NCBI GenBank assembly: GCA_015487895.1
Contig: WFOW01000078.1
Span: forward strand, 1-12,066
Direction of reading: 5' to 3'
Source: Gammaproteobacteria bacterium
Lineage (GTDB): Bacteria > Pseudomonadota > Gammaproteobacteria > S144-34
DNA length: 12,066 bases
The position numbers and the translations under genes are program-made. Positions 1-5,444 of this stretch are shown here, piece after piece (position 1 is the stretch's first letter; every line of letters starts with the position of its first letter). Under the pieces are notes generated by a model, which worked only from the letters and a program-made list of their open reading frames with translations, ran no database searches and was not told the DNA's origin.

Positions 1-36
1 GACGAAGAACAGGTGGAATGCCTTGAGCCAGGCCAT
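1..36 (-). CDS. hemJ: HemJ-like protoporphyrinogen oxidase, N-terminal 12 codons only (partial)
   Basis: An ATG on the minus strand at 36-34 opens a frame reading MAWLKAFHLFFV before the window edge. This matches the usual start of the HemJ / CopD-like membrane family (M-x-W-x-K-A-F-H...), which oxidises protoporphyrinogen IX in haem synthesis in many Gram-negative bacteria. The start lies 11 nt after the DUF4126 stop, so it is probably the last visible gene of the CLC-DUF4126 operon. HemJ genes are, from memory, often close to argC in Gammaproteobacteria, and argC is in this window, which supports the call. Only 12 residues are visible, so the catalytic His and Lys of the family cannot be checked. 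A different CopD-like protein is the alternative. Confidence 0.5.
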   Translation of the reverse strand, partial: MAWLKAFHLFFV

Positions 37-47
37 CGGCCGCGGCG

Positions 48-680
48 TCAACGTCCGCCCCCGGCGGGGCCCGTTCCACCCGCCCCGTGGCCGCGGAAGG
101 CCCCGGCGAGGCCGCGGCCGATGCGCCGCACCGCCCGCCAGAGCCTGGGCAGCAGCCAGGCGAGGACCAGCACGAGCAGCACGAGCAGGGCGAGGAACAG
201 CCACGGGTGGTGGAGCGCCGCCCACAGGCCGGCCACCACCGCCACGTCCTCGGCGATCGAGAGCGCCCAGTTGGTGAAGGGCTCCGGCGAGGTGTTGACG
301 ACGAGCCGCCCGCCGGCCTTGGTGGCGTGGGTGGCCGCCGCCAGGCTCCCGCCCACGAGCGCGGCGGCGAGCTCGGCCGCGGGCCCGACCTCGGCCACCG
401 CGCCGGCGGCGAGCAGGGCCCCGGCCGGGATCCGGACGAGGCTGTGGAGCAGGTCCCAGGTGTTGTCGACCCCCGGCACCTTGTCGGCGAAGAACTCCAC
501 GCAGTACATGAGGGCGGCCGCCGCGAGCACCAGCGGATCGCTGAGGATCTGGAGCTCGGGGGGCAGGACCACGTGGCCGGTGAGGCCGAGCAGGCCCAGC
601 GTCAGGACGGTGGCATAGAGGTTGATGCCGCTCGCCCACGCCGCGCCCATGCCGAGGGCGATGATCTGGATGGCCTCCAC
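48..680 (-). CDS. DUF4126 family membrane protein
   Basis: This is a 210-residue hydrophobic protein of the DUF4126 family; its function is unknown. Recognisable family stretches are WASGINLYATV (residues 15-25), FFADKVPGVD (63-72), HATKAG (118-123) and NTSPEPFTNW (129-138). Several hydrophobic segments follow, the last at about 160-178, then a basic, Gly-rich tail. I chose the GTG at 680-678 because a GGGAGGAG stretch lies just upstream and family members begin with (M/V)EAIQ. An upstream ATG at 743 would overlap the CLC gene and add an atypical Pro/Gly-rich leader. The start is 28 nt after the CLC stop and the end is 11 nt before the HemJ-like start, so it is probably co-transcribed with both. 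The family assignment is strong; any role in transport or haem metabolism would be guesswork. Confidence 0.88.
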   Translation of the reverse strand: MEAIQIIALGMGAAWASGINLYATVLTLGLLGLTGHVVLPPELQILSDPLVLAAAALMYCVEFFADKVPGVDNTWDLLHSLVRIPAGALLAAGAVAEVGPAAELAAALVGGSLAAATHATKAGGRLVVNTSPEPFTNWALSIAEDVAVVAGLWAALHHPWLFLALLVLLVLVLAWLLPRLWRAVRRIGRGLAGAFRGHGAGGTGPAGGGR

Positions 681-708
681 CGTCCGCGCTCCTCCCGCGC
701 CCGCCGGC

Positions 709-2058
709 TCAGGATAGCCCCTTGCCCTTCGGCCCGTCAGCACGGGCCTGCGCCCCGCTCTCCGGCGGGGGCGGCTGGCGCTCGAGGAAGGTGCGCGCGA
801 GCGCCCGGTAGACCGGCTCCGGGCACACCAGGCGCGAGGTGCCGTAGGCGATGAAGGCGGTGGTCATCAGCGGGAGCACCAGCCCCGCGCCCGCCGTCAT
901 CTCCATCACGACGACCAGCGCGGTGATCGGCGTCTGCACCACGCCCGTGAAGTAGCCCGCCATGCCGAGGATGACGATCGCCGCCGCCGGTGCCCCGGGG
1001 AACCAGCGGGCGATGTCGGCGCCGAGGCCCGCGCCCACCGAGAGGGAGGGCGCGAAGATGCCGCCCGGGATGCCGCTGAGGTAGGAGAGCCAGGTGGCCG
1101 CCATCTTCCAGAACGGATAGGCGGGGTCGAGCTCGCCGGTCCCGTCGACCAGGCGGCGCGCCTCCTCGTATCCCGTGCCCCAGGCGGTGTGCCCGGAGGC
1201 GAGCCCGACCGCCACCAGACCGAGGCCCGCCACAGCGGCGAGCAGCACGGGCCGCGAGGCGAGGGGGCGGGGCAGGCGGCGCGTGCCCCAGATCAGCCCG
1301 CGGCTGAAGGCGCCCCCGAGCAGGCCCCCGGCGACGCCGCACACCGGCACGGCGAGCCAGCCTTCGAGCGTGGGCGGCAGCGTCGCCGCCGTCTGGCCGA
1401 AGTAGGTGTAGGGCCCCTGCAGCACGAGCGAGGCCAGCCCGGCCACGATCACGGCCATGAGGATGATCCCGCTGGTCCGCTCCTCGAAGCTGCGGCTCAG
1501 CTCCTCGATCGCGAAGATGAGGCCCGCCAGCGGCGTGTTGAAGGCGGCGGCGATCCCCGCCGCGCCGCCGGCGAGGATCAGCCCGCGCTCGATCTCGTGG
1601 CGCGGCTGCGGCACCAGGCCGCGGATCGAGTGAAGGATGGCCGCTCCCACGTGCACGGTGGGGCCCTCGCGTCCGACCGAGGCGCCGCAGAGCATGCCTG
1701 CGAGGGTGAGCACGATCTTGCCCAGCGCCGCCCGGAGCGAGAGCAGCCGTGCGCGTTGGGCCTCGCCGTACATCTCGAGCGCCGCCATCGCCTGGGGGAT
1801 CCCGCTGCCCTCGGTGCCGGCGAACCAGCGCCTCGTCACCCAGGCGACGGCGGCCAGGCCCAGCGGCGTCATGAGCAGCGGCGCCCACGGCCAGCGCTCG
1901 ACCACGAGCCGGAAGGCCGCGTTGGCGTGCTCGGCGCCCACGGCGAAGGCCACGGCCGCGCCCCCGAGCAGCGCCCCGCCTGCCCAGAAGGCGAGCCGCG
2001 TGCGCCAGGCGCGCAGCGAGAGAAAGACGGTGCGCGGGTCTTCACCGGACAGCGGCAT
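709..2058 (-). CDS. CLC family chloride channel / H+-Cl- antiporter
   Basis: This is a 449-residue polytopic membrane protein with the full CLC signature: GSGIPQ at residues 84-89, GREGP at 129-133 with the gating glutamate E131, and GGIFAPS at 332-338. A conserved tyrosine near the end (Y417, in PVYRALARTF) matches the ion-coordinating Tyr445 of E. coli ClcA. The IEE triplet at 184-186 places a glutamate where ClcA has its proton glutamate Glu203, so an H+/Cl- exchanger is more likely than a passive channel. There are no C-terminal CBS domains; the tail after 425 is Pro/Gly-rich. It is the first gene of a minus-strand operon with DUF4126 and a HemJ-like gene. The ribosome site upstream of the ATG at 2058 is weak (AGGA about 10 nt away). 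The physiological anion cannot be settled from sequence. Confidence 0.93.
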   Translation of the reverse strand: MPLSGEDPRTVFLSLRAWRTRLAFWAGGALLGGAAVAFAVGAEHANAAFRLVVERWPWAPLLMTPLGLAAVAWVTRRWFAGTEGSGIPQAMAALEMYGEAQRARLLSLRAALGKIVLTLAGMLCGASVGREGPTVHVGAAILHSIRGLVPQPRHEIERGLILAGGAAGIAAAFNTPLAGLIFAIEELSRSFEERTSGIILMAVIVAGLASLVLQGPYTYFGQTAATLPPTLEGWLAVPVCGVAGGLLGGAFSRGLIWGTRRLPRPLASRPVLLAAVAGLGLVAVGLASGHTAWGTGYEEARRLVDGTGELDPAYPFWKMAATWLSYLSGIPGGIFAPSLSVGAGLGADIARWFPGAPAAAIVILGMAGYFTGVVQTPITALVVVMEMTAGAGLVLPLMTTAFIAYGTSRLVCPEPVYRALARTFLERQPPPPESGAQARADGPKGKGLS

Positions 2059-2093
2059 GCGGTCGGGTCCTGCACGGCACGGCCGGGCCCGGC

Positions 2094-2123
2094 ATCCTAG
2101 GCGCGCGACGTTGGTCCCCGCAA
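2094..2123 (-). promoter_or_regulatory. weak candidate sigma70 promoter for the CLC operon
   Basis: On the minus strand TTGCGG (2123-2118) and TAGGAT (2099-2094) are separated by 18 nt, about 35 nt upstream of the CLC start codon. The match to consensus is partial (3/6 and 4/6), so this is only the best local candidate. It would be divergent from the promoter at 2148-2176. Confidence 0.28.
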
Positions 2124-2147
2124 GCGGGGCACAGGCGGATACGGCAC

Positions 2148-2176
2148 TTGACCCGGAGAGGGCGTGTGGTTAGATT
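2148..2176 (+). promoter_or_regulatory. sigma70-like promoter of a candidate small RNA
   Basis: TTGACC (2148-2153) is followed after exactly 17 nt by TAGATT (2171-2176). The predicted start of transcription is near 2182-2184. It is one of the best sigma70 matches in this GC-rich window, and its -35 hexamer recurs in the candidate promoters of the M23 peptidase and erpA. No protein gene follows closely; a terminator does, at 2246-2267. Confidence 0.55.
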
Positions 2177-2181
2177 CGGCC

Positions 2182-2267
2182 GTGTCCCGGCTTGGCCCGG
2201 GGCCAACGACAACAATCACACCGACCTCGACCACCAAAGCGTTGGAGCGGCCCTCGGGCCGCTTTTT
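2182..2267 (+). ncRNA. candidate small RNA of about 85 nt (promoter-to-terminator unit)
   Basis: The interval runs from the predicted start site of the promoter at 2148-2176 to the T-run of the terminator at 2246-2267. The predicted RNA would begin with a hairpin, TTGGCC (2192-2197) pairing with GGCCAA (2201-2206). It would continue with an AC-rich, probably unpaired stretch (about 2207-2239) and end in a GC-rich hairpin with a U-tract. This layout is typical of Hfq-type bacterial small RNAs. CCAACG (2203-2208) can alternatively pair with CGTTGG (2240-2245), which competes with the first hairpin. No known RNA family was recognised. It could instead be an attenuated leader of the genes that begin at 2893. 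Confidence 0.42.
2246..2267 (+). terminator. intrinsic terminator
   Basis: AGCGGCCC (2246-2253) and GGGCCGCT (2256-2263) are perfect inverted repeats around TC; in practice this is a 7-bp stem with a CTCG tetraloop. The run of five T at 2263-2267 follows directly, then GTTGATTG. It is oriented for plus-strand transcription. No plus-strand protein gene ends here, so it probably ends a non-coding transcript. Confidence 0.75.
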
Positions 2268-2477
2268 GTTGATTGATGAGATCCCGCATCCTCGGCACCA
2301 CTACGATTTGATCGGCGCCGAAGCGCTTCGCGGCCGTTTCCGGAGCTGGCCGCGGTCCCATGCGCACGCTTCCCCGCGGGCCTTTCCCCGCCGCGGCGAA
2401 CGCCTGTCCGTCTCCCGTTCGGTGCTCCCGGGGCCGAGACCGTAATCGGGCCGGTGAGGCCCGCCGTCGTGCCGTTT

Positions 2478-2508
2478 TTGGATCTGAAACGTAATTTCGC
2501 CATATTAT
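2478..2508 (+). promoter_or_regulatory. weak candidate promoter in an AT-rich island
   Basis: TATTAT at 2503-2508 matches 5/6 of the -10 consensus. The best upstream element is TTGGAT (2478-2483) with a long 19-nt spacer. It lies in a strikingly AT-rich patch for this genome. If used, the transcript would have a leader of about 380 nt before the 2893 start codon. Confidence 0.3.
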
Positions 2509-2536
2509 GAATTAATGCGCTGATTAGACGATCATC

Positions 2537-2560
2537 CGGCTTTATGCTTGAATAAAGCCG
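2537..2560. repeat. 9-bp perfect hairpin in the AT-rich island
   Basis: CGGCTTTAT (2537-2545) and ATAAAGCCG (2552-2560) are exact inverted repeats with a 6-nt loop. No T-run follows on either strand, so it is not a classical terminator. It may be an operator or a structured element in the leader of the downstream cassette. Confidence 0.55.
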
Positions 2561-2879
2561 TAAGCGCGGTGTCCTTTCCGGGTGCGCCGCGCGCAGATAA
2601 GGCAACGACAGAACGACAAAAACGAAGCCTCATCCGCGGGCGGCGCGGTCTGCGGTGGGGCACCCGGCTCCGGCCGGGGGGAGGAGTCGATCATGGGGGA
2701 GCTGACGGCATGCCCGTCGTCCTCGCTGCGCTTGGGCCGGCGGGCGTCCTCGCGGCCGCCGGTGCCGCATGCCGGCCCGGAGGTCGGCGCTTCCCCTGCC
2801 CACGGGCACCAGCCGCGTGCATCCCCCTGCACCACACCATCCCTCTCCTTCCGCAACCCTTCTTCCCACAAGGCACGAG

Positions 2880-2885
2880 AGGAGG
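2880..2885 (+). promoter_or_regulatory. strong ribosome binding site fixing the start at 2893
   Basis: AGGAGG lies 7 nt before the ATG at 2893. This near-perfect Shine-Dalgarno sequence decides the start of the small membrane protein. The same frame is open upstream to 2548, but that part is Pro/Arg-rich and unlikely to be coding. Confidence 0.85.
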
Positions 2886-2892
2886 TTCCGAG

Positions 2893-3093
2893 ATGAGCAG
2901 CCAAAGCCCGTTCGAGCCGCGCACCGAGGAGGAGGCGGTCGAGCACGCCGCGCAGGCCTCCGCCGAGTCGGTCCTGGGCGAGTGCGAGCCCTGGGACGAC
3001 TGGGAGACCAAGCTCGTGTGGTGGAGCATCGGGATCGGCATCGCCGGCCTGATCATCCTCGGCACGATCATCAACCTGACGATCCTCGACTGA
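2893..3093 (+). CDS. small single-pass membrane protein of the transporter cassette (66 aa)
   Basis: I do not recognise a named family with certainty. The 66-residue protein has an acidic, hydrophilic N-terminal half (many Glu; E-C-E-P-W-D-D-W at 30-37), one lysine, and a hydrophobic helix from about 41 to 65 ending NLTILD. This suggests a single transmembrane segment with the acidic part on one side. It has an excellent ribosome binding site (AGGAGG, 7 nt spacing). It is followed after 13 nt by the 85-aa gene and then the transporter, all on the same strand, so it is probably an accessory subunit or assembly factor of that transporter. This role is inferred from position, by analogy with small partner proteins encoded next to other membrane transporters. 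A single Cys (C31) is present. Confidence 0.78.
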   Translation: MSSQSPFEPRTEEEAVEHAAQASAESVLGECEPWDDWETKLVWWSIGIGIAGLIILGTIINLTILD

Positions 3094-3106
3094 GGGCGCC
3101 GCCACG

Positions 3107-3364
3107 ATGAAGCGCGCAGACCTCGACACGGTGCTGACCCACGACGGGCGCGAGTGGGTGGTGCGGGCCGACGGCATCGAGGCGCGGGGCACCGACTGGG
3201 GCGAGCTCGACGAGTCGCTGCGCCGCGCCCTTGCCGGCAGCGGCCGCTACGCCCCGGGCAGCCGAGTGCGCGTGTTCATGGGCTTCGACTTCGAGACCCT
3301 GCCGCGCTGGCTGCGCCAGTACCACTACCACTACTTCAACCGCTGGGTCGAGATCCGCGTCTAG
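3107..3364 (+). CDS. small soluble protein, DUF5395-like (85 aa)
   Basis: This 85-residue protein has no membrane segment. From memory it resembles the small DUF5395 family of unknown function; I hold that assignment only moderately. The N-terminal part (LTHDGREWVVRADGIEARGTDWGELDESLRRAL) looks like a short beta-beta-alpha unit. The C-terminal part has an aromatic, His/Tyr-rich run (RQYHYHYFNRW, about 70-80) that could bind a ligand or an anion. The start ATG at 3107 is 13 nt after the stop of the 66-aa gene, and the stop is 72 nt before the transporter start. Position suggests a cytoplasmic accessory or regulatory partner of the transporter; nothing in the sequence proves it. There is no Cys and no obvious catalytic motif. 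Confidence 0.8.
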   Translation: MKRADLDTVLTHDGREWVVRADGIEARGTDWGELDESLRRALAGSGRYAPGSRVRVFMGFDFETLPRWLRQYHYHYFNRWVEIRV

Positions 3365-3436
3365 CGGCTGGCGCCACGAGCCCTCAGGGGTTCATCGGAC
3401 AAGAGACAACGACAACGGCAGAGAGGGGTCCTAACG

Positions 3437-5095
3437 ATGAGCGCGGTAAACCGTCGATGGTACTCGGGCATGCTGTCCACCGAGGATTGGTGGGCGGTGT
3501 GGCTCGGCCTGTTCATGTTCCTGATGGGGTTGCTGTCGATCTGGGGCATCGACGCCGTCGGATGGATGGCCAAGACCAAGACCTGGGAGTGGACGAGCTT
3601 CTGGGCCGATCCCTCCCTGGACAAGCTCCTGAAGGCTTCCCACGGCAAGTCCGGCCAGGCCTACGAGGGGCTCGGGCCGCTCGGCTCCATCCTCACGACC
3701 TGGCTGGTATGGACGGCGCTCACCGGCATCGGCGCCTACTTCATGAAGCTCAACGTGGCGAAGTTCGTGGTCGGCTTCACGATCATCTTCGCCCTGACCT
3801 GGTTCGTGTGGATCGTCGGCCACGAGGCCCATCTCAAGGCGCCGAAGGCCGCCGAGTCCATCACCGCGCCGCACATCTACGGTGACAACGTCTACTGCAC
3901 GACCAAGGTCCACAAGTGCACCAAGCAGATCAAGAAGGCGCTGAAGAAGCTCGGCGTCCCGGAGGGGCAGCTCCCGAGCCCTGAGGTCGCCGCGCAGGCC
4001 GTCGACATGTCCAAGAACGCCATCCGCATGAGCTGGGGGCTCTCGCTCGGCGGCGGCGCCTCCTACATCCTGGCGCTCGTCTTCGGCCTCATCATCGGCA
4101 ACTTCATGAAGGGATTCGCGCGTTTCCTGTCCGAGGCCGCCAAGCCCGAGTGGTACATCAAGACGGCCATCGTCTACCTGGGCATCAAGATCGGCCTCAT
4201 GTCGATGAAGGCCGCGGGCTTCGCCTTCGAGCTCGCGGTGGCCGGCATCGCGGCGACCTTCGTCGCCTATCTCCTGTTCTGGCCGATCGTCTACACGCTG
4301 GCCCGCAAGGGCTTCAAGCTCTCGCGCCAGGCCTCGGCGGTGCTCTCCTCGGGCATCTCGGTCTGCGGCGTCTCGGCGGCCATCGCCACCGCCGGCGCCA
4401 TCCGCGCCAAGCCCATCCTGCCGACCATGGTGTCGATGCTGATCGTCATCTTCGCCATGATCGAGCTGGTGATCCTGCCGGGCTTCTACACGGCGGTGGC
4501 GCCGAACCAGCCCATCGTCAACGGCGCGGCCATGGGCATGACGGTCAAGACCGACGGCGCGGACGCGGCTGCCGGCGCGATCCTCGACCAGCTCATGACC
4601 GCGCGCCACTATCAGGAGACCGGCCAGATCTGGGAGGAGGGGTGGATCCTCACCGCCTCGATCGTCACCAAGATCTGGATCGACATGTTCATCGGGCTGT
4701 GGGCCTTCATCCTGGCGCTGATCTGGGTGTACCGGGTCGAGCGCGATCCCACGCAGATGACGGTCGGCGCCTCCGAGATCTGGCACCGCTTCCCGAAGTT
4801 CGTGCTGGGCTACTTCCTGGCCTGGTTCGTCTATCTCGGCATCGCGGTGTTCTGGCCGGACGTGGTGGATGCGGCCATGAAGGGCGCGAAGGTGGTGCAG
4901 AGCCCCATGCGGAAGATGCTCTTCATGATGACCTTCCTCTGCATGGGCATCATCACGGACTTCTCCAAGCTCAAGGGCATGGGGCGGCTGGCGACGCTCT
5001 ACGGCATCGCGCTCTTCGTCATCATCGCCCCCATCGCCTACTTCGTGGCCTGGGTCTTCCACCGCGGCATGATGCCGCCCACGGCGAGCGGCTGA
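3437..5095 (+). CDS. putative sulfate exporter family transporter (YeiH-type, long form)
   Basis: This 552-residue polytopic protein belongs to the YeiH / Cons_hypoth698 family, annotated as putative sulfate exporters; transport of sulfate is a family name, not a proven activity. The diagnostic glycine- and Cys-containing helix SGISVCGVSAAIATAGAI lies at 305-322, and a late GIITDFSKLKG stretch at 504-514. Family members such as YeiH have roughly 350 residues. Here an N-terminal extension of two or three membrane helices (about 17-40, 84-103, 108-128) precedes a hydrophilic Lys-rich loop (about 130-192) with the pair C154 and C161. A further hydrophilic stretch lies at 370-402. A GAGAGGGG sequence ends about 8 nt before the ATG at 3437. 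It is the last gene of a cassette with the 66-aa and 85-aa proteins and is followed by a terminator at 5122-5150. Confidence 0.87.
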   Translation: MSAVNRRWYSGMLSTEDWWAVWLGLFMFLMGLLSIWGIDAVGWMAKTKTWEWTSFWADPSLDKLLKASHGKSGQAYEGLGPLGSILTTWLVWTALTGIGAYFMKLNVAKFVVGFTIIFALTWFVWIVGHEAHLKAPKAAESITAPHIYGDNVYCTTKVHKCTKQIKKALKKLGVPEGQLPSPEVAAQAVDMSKNAIRMSWGLSLGGGASYILALVFGLIIGNFMKGFARFLSEAAKPEWYIKTAIVYLGIKIGLMSMKAAGFAFELAVAGIAATFVAYLLFWPIVYTLARKGFKLSRQASAVLSSGISVCGVSAAIATAGAIRAKPILPTMVSMLIVIFAMIELVILPGFYTAVAPNQPIVNGAAMGMTVKTDGADAAAGAILDQLMTARHYQETGQIWEEGWILTASIVTKIWIDMFIGLWAFILALIWVYRVERDPTQMTVGASEIWHRFPKFVLGYFLAWFVYLGIAVFWPDVVDAAMKGAKVVQSPMRKMLFMMTFLCMGIITDFSKLKGMGRLATLYGIALFVIIAPIAYFVAWVFHRGMMPPTASG

Positions 5096-5121
5096 GCGGC
5101 CGCCACGGAGGTGTGGGCGAC

Positions 5122-5150
5122 GACGGGGGCCTGCGGGCCCCCGTCTCTTT
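5122..5150 (+). terminator. intrinsic terminator of the transporter cassette
   Basis: GACGGGGGCC (5122-5131) and GGCCCCCGTC (5136-5145) form a perfect 10-bp stem with a TGCG tetraloop, followed by TCTTT. It begins 26 nt after the transporter stop codon, so it very probably ends that transcript. The U-tract is short but the stem is very stable. Confidence 0.82.
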
Positions 5151-5173
5151 ATCGCCCGTCTCTTCATCGGAGA

Positions 5174-5206
5174 CGCCGATCGATCCGCCACGCGGATCGA
5201 TCGGCG
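5174..5206. repeat. 15-bp perfect inverted repeat with four GATC sites
   Basis: CGCCGATCGATCCGC (5174-5188) and its exact reverse complement (5192-5206) flank a 3-nt loop CAC. Each arm contains two GATC sites. It lies 24 nt after the terminator, with no T-run, so it could be a second barrier to transcription, a protein-binding palindrome or a REP-like element. Confidence 0.8.
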
Positions 5207-5234
5207 CTAGGGGGCTTCGCAACCATTCTGGCTG

Positions 5235-5283
5235 CATGCGCTTCCGTGTGCATGGGCCATTCCGCGGCCTTCCCTGGCCGCGG
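5235..5283. repeat. two hairpins in tandem
   Basis: The first pairs CATGCGC (5235-5241) with GTGCATG (5248-5254) with one G-U wobble. The second pairs CCGCGGCC (5262-5269) with GGCCGCGG (5276-5283) perfectly around TTCCCT. The second abuts directly on the hairpin starting at 5284. Neither has a U-tract. Confidence 0.6.
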
Positions 5284-5318
5284 GGAGGCCCTGAAGAATC
5301 GAATTTTTCAGGGCCTCC
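5284..5318. repeat. long hairpin upstream of argC
   Basis: GGAGGCCCTGAA (5284-5295) and TTCAGGGCCTCC (5307-5318) are perfect 12-bp arms. The stem can extend inward by four pairs, one of them G-U, leaving the loop CGA. The T-run falls inside the stem, so this is not an ordinary terminator. The centre (TGAAGAAT, CGA, ATTTTTCA) is a near-palindrome that faintly resembles an arginine operator. Confidence 0.72.
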
Positions 5319-5341
5319 AGTCGGCTTATCGGCCGGCGCCC

Positions 5342-5370
5342 TCGCCACGGCCCCGGGCGATGGCTATCAT
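5342..5370 (+). promoter_or_regulatory. candidate sigma70 promoter of argC
   Basis: TCGCCA (5342-5347) and TATCAT (5365-5370) are 17 nt apart; the -10 element matches 5/6 and the -35 element 4/6. The predicted start near 5377 would give a 5' leader of about 68 nt before argC. It is the best promoter match between the upstream terminator and argC. Confidence 0.42.
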
Positions 5371-5444
5371 TCGCGCGCGGAATCCCTGAAGATGCGTTTG
5401 GTGGGGGAGCCTTTTCGCGCCCATCGGCTGGAGGTGAGGGCACG

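Larger units (their letters stand above)
2268..2892. other. 625-nt gene-free region before the transporter cassette
   Basis: No reading frame here resembles a protein. The frames that cross it are Pro/Arg/Gly-rich, as random high-GC sequence gives. It contains a perfect 12-bp palindrome CGAAGCGCTTCG (2319-2330) and a 6-bp hairpin (CGGGCC 2447-2452 with GGCCCG 2458-2463). An AT-rich island spans about 2475-2560 and includes TATTAT at 2503-2508 and a 9-bp hairpin at 2537-2560. The part from 2600 to 2880 shows nothing I can name. It may hold the promoter and a long 5' leader for the gene at 2893. Confidence 0.6.

Noticed and set aside
681..743. Upstream ATG start for the DUF4126 gene
   Set aside because: It would overlap the CLC gene by 35 nt and add an atypical leader; the GTG at 680 has a good ribosome site and fits the family N-terminus.
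2116..2129. Hairpin CCCCG-CAAG-CGGGG as a terminator for the CLC side
   Set aside because: It has a 5-bp stem, no U-tract on either strand, and lies at the 5' side of the CLC gene.
2164..2280. A Thr-rich stretch (TTTITPTSTT) before a terminator, like a threonine-operon leader peptide
   Set aside because: The frame runs through the terminator without a stop, has no ribosome binding site, and no threonine or isoleucine biosynthesis gene follows. The AC-rich sequence is better explained as an unpaired RNA segment.
2548..2892. In-frame upstream extension of the 66-aa membrane protein
   Set aside because: It has no good ribosome site, a Pro/Arg/Gly-rich composition typical of chance frames, and a near-perfect AGGAGG points to the ATG at 2893.
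3431..5191. A 586-codon open frame antisense to the transporter gene
   Set aside because: Its His/Asp/Arg/Gly-rich composition is a codon-bias shadow of the transporter, which has clear family motifs on the plus strand.
2340..5280. Terminal inverted repeats flanking the transporter cassette (GGCCGCGG...CCCATGC near 2349 and its reverse near 5251-5269)
   Set aside because: Only two short words match, with different spacing, and the similarity does not extend. There is no transposase or target duplication.
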